Source: Lotus japonicus (lineage: Eukaryota > Streptophyta > Magnoliopsida > Fabales > Fabaceae). From it: a stretch of 64,000 bases of DNA. The DNA lies in assembly GCF_012489685.1 (NCBI RefSeq), contig NC_080043.1:83778292-83842291 (forward strand), written 5' to 3'. The notes below the pieces were generated by a model that saw nothing but the letters and a program-made list of their open reading frames with translations, was not told where the DNA came from and made no database searches. Shown piece by piece: positions 58,838 through 64,000 of the stretch; positions within the stretch are counted from its first letter, which is position 1; each line of letters starts with the position of its first letter. The translations under genes and the position numbers were made by a program.

Positions 58838-60048
58838 TGAAGGTATGAAAAACGGTAGAAAGGGGGGGGGGTTTGAATAACGTTTTCAAGATAAAGCTTC
58901 CACCTTAAAGATTTAGACAAATCTTTCGAGAACTTAAGTGCTAAAGATAAGAGATAGAAAAGCACACAAGGATTTTATCCTGGTTCACTTGATAAATCAC
59001 TCAAGCTACTCCAGTCCACCCGTTAAGGTGATTTCTTCCTTCTTAGAATGAAGGCAATCCACTAATCAGGTAAGAGTTACAACTGCACTTGAAACCTACA
59101 AGTGACTAACAATTACACTGACTTAGCTCACACTAAGATTCACTCTCTTAGTCTTCTCTAGGATCCGATCAACCTTGATCTCCTAAAGGAACTAAACAAA
59201 CTGTTTATCAAAGAATTGTTTACAAGAGATTTGCTTCTAAAAAGCTAATAGTAAACTCAATGAATTTCAGATGAAAGAAAGCTTAGAAGAATTTGAATTT
59301 GTCTTGCGCGTATGTGAATGCTTCTTTTGGCTTCTTTCAGTCTTCAGCCTCTTTATATACTCCAAGGATTAGGGTTGAGCGTTGCATGGGAAATGCTACC
59401 GTTGGAGGGCAGTTCTGGAAAATCCAGCTTCTGTTGTGTCTGAGACTGTTAGGTAGGTCGTCAGGAAGGTACAATTGCTTTTGTACTTGGATAGCGACTT
59501 GACCTTTAAACCTAGGAGACTTCTGATCAGGAGAAAGCTTCATGTTGGAACTTGTGAAGCCGGTTGATCAGAGTCAGAGGGAAAGCCCAGATCCTCTGAC
59601 CATTGTTTCTTCTGATTCTGAACTCAGAGGGAAGTACATGGTCTTCAGAGTATCTTGCTTCTGGACATCAGAATTTCACTAATCAGCTTCTGGATCTTCA
59701 GAGTCTTCTACACCATCAGAATATCTGAGCCTTCAGTGTTTCTTGGTTATCAGACTTTCTGGATCTTCAGAACTTCTAGTGACTGAGTCCACATCAGAGT
59801 TTGTATAACTTCAGAACTTCTGAAGCTTTTCCACTGTTCATACTGAACATGGTGAATGCGAAAGCGTTGCTTGGGTCGCTCTTTATACACAGTGCTTCTG
59901 ATTTGTGTGAGATTGAGTTGAGGTCAGAGCCTGTAAATAGCACACTCAGAAAAACACGTTAGAGTACCACAATTGTTCATATCAAAAGGTTAACTTGTAA
60001 TCATCAAAACATAGAGTTGTACTACTAGATCAAAACTTGATCTTACAA
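58838..60048 (-). repeat. 3' LTR of the Sirevirus-type element
   Basis: 1,211 bp, TG...CA, with tctgatc/cagag-rich segments. TATA-like word on the minus strand (GTATATAAAG, plus 59351-59360). Confidence 0.88.
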
Positions 60049-60062
60049 TCTCCCCCTTTTTG
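60049..60062 (-). other. Polypurine tract of the Sirevirus-type element
   Basis: Minus strand AAAAAGGGGGAGAT next to the LTR. A second purine run (CAAAAAGGGGGAGTAAA) lies near 60529-60545. Confidence 0.8.
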
Positions 60063-60784
60063 ATGATGACAAAACTAAGATTTTTGATGAACAATTCTTA
60101 AACATTAAACTGAATTCACTCAGAGTTTAGAGATATAGAATAAGACTTATCCTGATGTGAATAGTTTATCTTGCTCATTCTGAATTCAAGTCACTGCTTG
60201 ATTCTGAGCTTAGCTCCCCCTGAATCTAATACTTGATGAAAACATTAGTAAAGTCTAGATTCTGAGCTAAATGATATAAGAGTTCAGAGTGAAAAACTTA
60301 TGACATAGATGAAAATAGAGTAATCAGAGCGCATAAGTAATCAGAGTCACGGACAAGGTATCAGAGTCTTGGGTATCAGAGTCAAATTAGAATCACTTCA
60401 GAAGAAGTGAAATGTATTCCTTGTATTTGCCCAGTGACACATCTATGGTCATAAAGATGGAACTCTTAAATTCTCCAAAAGAAAAATAAATCACACTAAC
60501 ACATCTTACACATCAAAAACCGGGTTTACTCCCCCTTTTTGTCATAAGCAAAAAGCTTGGGGTGTGAAAAACTTAGCTTGAAGTACAAGGTACTCCCCCT
60601 TAGAGAAGGTCTAAGTTTAAAGAAAATGAAAACGATGCATGAATCAGAGTTAGGCGAAATAAATAGAAGAGTTAATGCAAGATAAGAACGTTTACCACCG
60701 GCCAAGGGAGTAAAGAGGAAGGTCAGTTACCAAGAACTTAACCTCGAGAAACTGTAGGAGCAGTAACTTTCAGAGAGAAAGTGA

Positions 60785-61126
60785 AGCATCGTAGCACTAG
60801 AAGAGCTGAGAAAGAAGGCCTTTGAGGAGGACTTGTTCCTTAACATTAGGCATCCAGAGGGTACAAAGACCATCTCAGAGCTGACAAACACACTGCTGGA
60901 AGAAGACCTGCGTCCAGAGTTGAAGAAAGACTTGAGGGAATTCCTTGCCTTCGTGGAGGAAGTGCAAGAACTCAGCCAGCTTGAACTAAAGCTGCTGGAA
61001 GATAAAGAAGTCATAGAAAAGAAGCTCAAGACTTCAGAAGAAATTCTGGAGAGGGATGAGCAGATCGTCAATCTCAACAACATCCAGTATGCACTGGAGC
61101 GTCTGGAGAAGGAGAGGTCAGAGTAG
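60785..61126 (+). CDS. Opposite-strand ORF between env-like gene and 3' LTR
   Basis: A 113-codon plus-strand frame opens after a TGA at 60782-60784 and ends at TAG 61124-61126; the first ATG is not obvious, so a spliced or non-AUG start is possible. It reads like a real protein: EELRKKAFEEDLFLN, HPEGTKTISELTNTLLEEDL, ELKKDLREFLAFVEEVQELS, KLLEDKEVIEKKLKTSEEIL. It is acidic and strongly helical or coiled-coil, with few of the Ser runs typical of shadow frames. The complementary minus frame (60727-61083) is nearly pure Ser and is the likely shadow. Orientation is against the retroelement. It could be a captured exon or an element-encoded antisense ORF. Not recognised. Confidence 0.5.
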   Translation, partial: SIVALEELRKKAFEEDLFLNIRHPEGTKTISELTNTLLEEDLRPELKKDLREFLAFVEEVQELSQLELKLLEDKEVIEKKLKTSEEILERDEQIVNLNNIQYALERLEKERSE

Positions 61127-61376
61127 CGCCAGGAGTGCAGAAGAATGAGGAGGGATCCTCCATTCTAGGATCTTAGGGAAAAAAAAATGAAATGTATGAT
61201 GTAAAAGCGGTTATGATGAATAATAAAAAAATTGCAAACATAATGTCAGATATATATATATATATATGCATAGATAATCACAAACGAACAAAGTAAAGAT
61301 TAACAAGAAAGAGCCAGAGGTTAACGAAATAAAACATAGATAAAGGAAAAGAAATCAAAACGAAGAGATCCTAAAG

Positions 61377-64000
61377 CTAGGGTTTATCAGATCGACGCAG
61401 AAGTTCCATCATCATTTGCTTCATTTCAATCAGCAGAGACTCATGAGTGTCAAGAAGTTGTTCCACAATGTCGAGTCTGGACGAGTTTGGCTGTGTAGAA
61501 CTAGAAGGAACATTCTGAGCAGCGTGAGGAGCTGGAGTGGAAGCAGAAGCAGCAGGAGTAAAAACTACGGGTGCAAGTGCTTGGCATCTAAGAGCTTCAG
61601 CCTCAGCTTCAAGTCGTTCTGTCTCTAATCTGGCTTGTTCAGCTTGAGCTGCTGCTTGACGTGCAGCTTCTTCTGCTTGTTCTTTCTTTCTTTTGGCTTC
61701 TTCAATAGCTTCAAGTAGCTTATGTCTCTGTTCTTGTTCATGAAGAGCCACCCTTCTAGCAAACCTTTGCTTTGCAGCCTCGATCCTCTGACTTCCCTCT
61801 GCATGCAGGAGCTGCATCATAACTGGAACTTGAGCCACTAGCCAAGTGCTCAGATTGTTCCACTCTTCAGCCACATGTTCAGCATTCTCGCTTAGGTCAG
61901 TCTGACCTTGCACATTGCGTAGCATCAATGAGGCTTCATGATAGAAAATATTGATGCACTCAGAGAGAGATGTGGGTCGGAGGTGAGTGTAAGGAATTAT
62001 AGAGAGGTTAGTTTCAGGAGAGGCTGGGTGATTGCTGCTGTGAGCTTCAGAGGCACCTTGTGGAGAGCCAATGTTAAACATTTGAGCATTTGGTTCAGAG
62101 GTTCCAAGGTGAGGTTCTGAAGTTTCAACCAGAGGATGGGGTGATCTAACTGAGGATTGGTTAGACACAGATTGTTCTGGTTCAGGTTCTGGTTGAACAG
62201 GCTCTTGTTGGTCAGGGGCAGGGTGAGCTTGTTGAGCCAAAGGGTCTGCCTCATGTAAAGGATTGGCCAAGATAGGTTCATCGGGGTCAACTAGACGTTC
62301 AGGTCTAGGGCCAGGATATCTCCTAGGGCTTGGACAAGTGAGATAATATTCTTCTAAGGTAGACACCTTTTCTTTTCTAACTTCCATGAATTTTCGAAGG
62401 GATTCAGAGTTGTTGGAAGGAGAAGAATCAGCAACATTTGTTGGGAAGGATACAGGTGTAAGGGTTGTGGAAGAGTCTGTATCCGTGGTTCTGGGAGCCA
62501 GACGTTCTGATGCTCTTGGGACAGAGTGATCAGAGGTTCTGGGTCCAGGTTCTGTTTGGTTAGGCTCTGGGTGCTCATGGATGATGGGTTCAGAAGTTAA
62601 TGGGTTGTACTGGATGGTAATGGGAGAGGTTGGTTCATCTGGCCTAGAGGGTTGGTTTTGGAGCAAATTCCAGAGAGGTGCTTCAGTAGGAGAAGGTTTA
62701 AAAAATGAAGACCTTGGGGAATGTGGTGGAGAGGTGGTTTGTGCAGCTGGTTGGGACTCAGGAATAGGAGTGAGTGGATTTGAAGATTGTTTGAGCATGG
62801 CTGATATGGGGAGTGCATCAAATAAATTCAAATCATCATCAGAAGCAACTGCAGACTTACTTGATTGTGCTGATGATCTTGTCACTCTGGCAGGAGTTTC
62901 AATCCTTCTGATCACTTCAGCAGCTGGTTCCACCCGAGTAGGCTTCACCACAATTCTGACCTGCTTCTTCTTCTTCTTAGGAGAAGGAGGACCATCCTCA
63001 TTATCACCATCATCACCATCATCGGGCTTGCTGGTTTCATCATGTTTTCTCTTGGATTGACCAGTCTTCTTCCCTTTGGTCAGAGGGACATCTGATTCCT
63101 CAGAAGATTCTTCTAGGATCATCTTCCTCTGAACTTTCTTCTTGATAGGAGAAGGAAACTCTGGAGCTGGCGGTAGTCTGCTGAAGAATTCATCGAGATC
63201 AATTTCATAGCCTTGAGCCCTTAGGTCTTCAACATAGCACCTAATGGCTTCAGGATTGTCTGCCTGTGTCCACAGAGGGTAGTCATTCAGAGGCACCCTT
63301 CTACTTCTGATTTCAGAAGATGTGTCTTCATGGGCAGGAGCAATCTTCTTCTTGACTAGGCCCATTTTCTTTAGAGAATTCGCAGTGAAGACATCACTGA
63401 CAATGGTGGTCAGATCCTCTGTGCATCCAGCATTTACCAGATCTTGAATGAGGCCACTCTCAATGAAGAGATCAGACAACAGTCTCCCAAAGGGAATATA
63501 CTTGATTGCTGACTTGATGGAGGCAGTGGTCCGAGACTTACGGATACACTCCTTCAAGTAGGAGAACAGGAAGTAGGGAAGGCAGATCTTCTTCTTGTCT
63601 TGGATGAAGAACAACATCGCCTTCTGGTTGAAGTTGATGTAGTCTGGGGAACTGCCCTTTGGTCTCTGGTGAATGCAGTGGAGCAAAATCTTGTGCCAAA
63701 TCCTGAGCTTGGGATGAAGGTCCATCACTTTGTAATTAGTCTTGCCCGGTTTGTAATTGGTGTACAGGGCCTTGTTGGTCTCATCCTTCGTCTTGGGTTT
63801 CAGCTTCGATTCAGTGAATTGGAAACGATACCCAAGAGCAGTTTCTGCACCCAGCAGATTCACGAAAGACTTCTCTGTAATGATGATCTTCCTTCCAAGA
63901 ATGTAAGATACCACCTGAGTATCATCGCAGTCGGCGTGCTTCCAGAATTCCTTGATCAGTTTGTCATACACCGGTCCTCGAAGCCTGTTGAAGTAATTTC
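61377..64000 (-). CDS. Sirevirus env-like ORF (N-terminus beyond window)
   Basis: About 873 codons are visible; the frame stays open to the window edge (NYFNRLRGPVYDKLIKEFWK), so the true start lies outside. N-terminal third (about residues 1-210): a compact alpha-rich plant-transposon domain (ILGRKIIITEKSFVNLLG, LHPKLRIWHKILLHCIHQRP). Middle: charged stretch with a likely nuclear signal (PSPKKKKKQVRIVVKP), then a long Pro/Ser/Glu-rich disordered part. C-terminal: coiled coil (RVALHEQEQRHKLLEAIEEA, then KRKKEQAEEAARQAAAQAEQ). No signal peptide or transmembrane segment is visible, so 'env' is by position and family convention. Sits between pol (off-window) and the 3' LTR. Confidence 0.85.
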   Translation of the reverse strand, partial: NYFNRLRGPVYDKLIKEFWKHADCDDTQVVSYILGRKIIITEKSFVNLLGAETALGYRFQFTESKLKPKTKDETNKALYTNYKPGKTNYKVMDLHPKLRIWHKILLHCIHQRPKGSSPDYINFNQKAMLFFIQDKKKICLPYFLFSYLKECIRKSRTTASIKSAIKYIPFGRLLSDLFIESGLIQDLVNAGCTEDLTTIVSDVFTANSLKKMGLVKKKIAPAHEDTSSEIRSRRVPLNDYPLWTQADNPEAIRCYVEDLRAQGYEIDLDEFFSRLPPAPEFPSPIKKKVQRKMILEESSEESDVPLTKGKKTGQSKRKHDETSKPDDGDDGDNEDGPPSPKKKKKQVRIVVKPTRVEPAAEVIRRIETPARVTRSSAQSSKSAVASDDDLNLFDALPISAMLKQSSNPLTPIPESQPAAQTTSPPHSPRSSFFKPSPTEAPLWNLLQNQPSRPDEPTSPITIQYNPLTSEPIIHEHPEPNQTEPGPRTSDHSVPRASERLAPRTTDTDSSTTLTPVSFPTNVADSSPSNNSESLRKFMEVRKEKVSTLEEYYLTCPSPRRYPGPRPERLVDPDEPILANPLHEADPLAQQAHPAPDQQEPVQPEPEPEQSVSNQSSVRSPHPLVETSEPHLGTSEPNAQMFNIGSPQGASEAHSSNHPASPETNLSIIPYTHLRPTSLSECINIFYHEASLMLRNVQGQTDLSENAEHVAEEWNNLSTWLVAQVPVMMQLLHAEGSQRIEAAKQRFARRVALHEQEQRHKLLEAIEEAKRKKEQAEEAARQAAAQAEQARLETERLEAEAEALRCQALAPVVFTPAASASTPAPHAAQNVPSSSTQPNSSRLDIVEQLLDTHESLLIEMKQMMMELLRRSDKP

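Larger units (their letters stand above)
58838..64000 (-). mobile_element. Sirevirus/Maximus-type copia element, 3' part (continues past window)
   Basis: Minus-strand element whose 3' LTR is at 58838-60048. The LTR starts TGAAGGTATGAAAAACGG and ends TTGATCTTACA, like the gag-only element at 44.1 kb but diverged (several small indels). Next come the polypurine tract (60049-60062), a non-coding zone with a plus-strand ORF (60785-61126) and the env-like ORF (61377 to edge). Its pol, gag and 5' LTR should lie beyond 64000. Confidence 0.9.

Noticed and set aside
62581..63060. 159-codon plus-strand ORF
   Set aside because: Shadow of the env-like ORF on the opposite strand; no domain.

Overview
This is a plant nuclear window: AT-rich, with intron-bearing genes, no operons, and dense, nested transposable elements. 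A legume (Fabaceae, papilionoid type) is the likeliest source, because the Sirevirus/Maximus-type copia elements with an env-like ORF and a legume-style F-box family are present; the species cannot be fixed from sequence alone.

Four conventional host genes or gene parts are visible. (1) 123-6329 (+): the last 13 coding exons of a PP2A B55 regulatory subunit (WD40), with MITEs in its introns. (2) 26426-27094 (+): an intronless Dof zinc-finger transcription factor. (3, 4) 34189-36155 (-) and 41494-43465 (-): two intact tandem F-box/LRR paralogs of three coding exons each (552 and 551 aa). Each sits in a duplicated block that also carries a broken F-box copy on the opposite strand (32.3-33.4 kb and 40.2-40.9 kb). 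A 5'-truncated LINE with a perfect 15-bp target duplication lies between the blocks.

The rest is mobile DNA. At 10.15-18.81 kb a decayed Ty1/copia element (CACAT target duplication) has a 2,977-bp CACTA element nested in its 5' LTR. That CACTA element carries exons of a captured host gene, beta-ketoacyl-ACP synthase II, on the minus strand, between a novel first exon and a coiled-coil terminal exon. At 43.99-50.38 kb a non-autonomous MULE (about 330-bp TIRs, 9-bp target duplication) is interrupted by a young gag-only Sirevirus-type element with almost identical LTRs; it has no pol, and its Gag lacks a CCHC knuckle. At 50.64-57.62 kb lies a two-ORF PIF/Harbinger transposon with an intact DDE transposase, itself invaded by a hAT-like MITE, a second MULE and a short retroposon. 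From 58.84 kb to the window edge is the 3' part of a larger Sirevirus-type element: 3' LTR, an unusual opposite-strand ORF, then the env-like ORF.

At smaller scale there are several tiny insertions (10-24 bp, mostly A-rich) flanked by direct repeats of 11-19 bp, which look like extremely 5'-truncated LINE insertions. The strongest candidates for unusual biology are the KASII-capturing CACTA element, the opposite-strand ORF in the Sirevirus, the knuckle-less gag-only element and the micro-retroinsertions.
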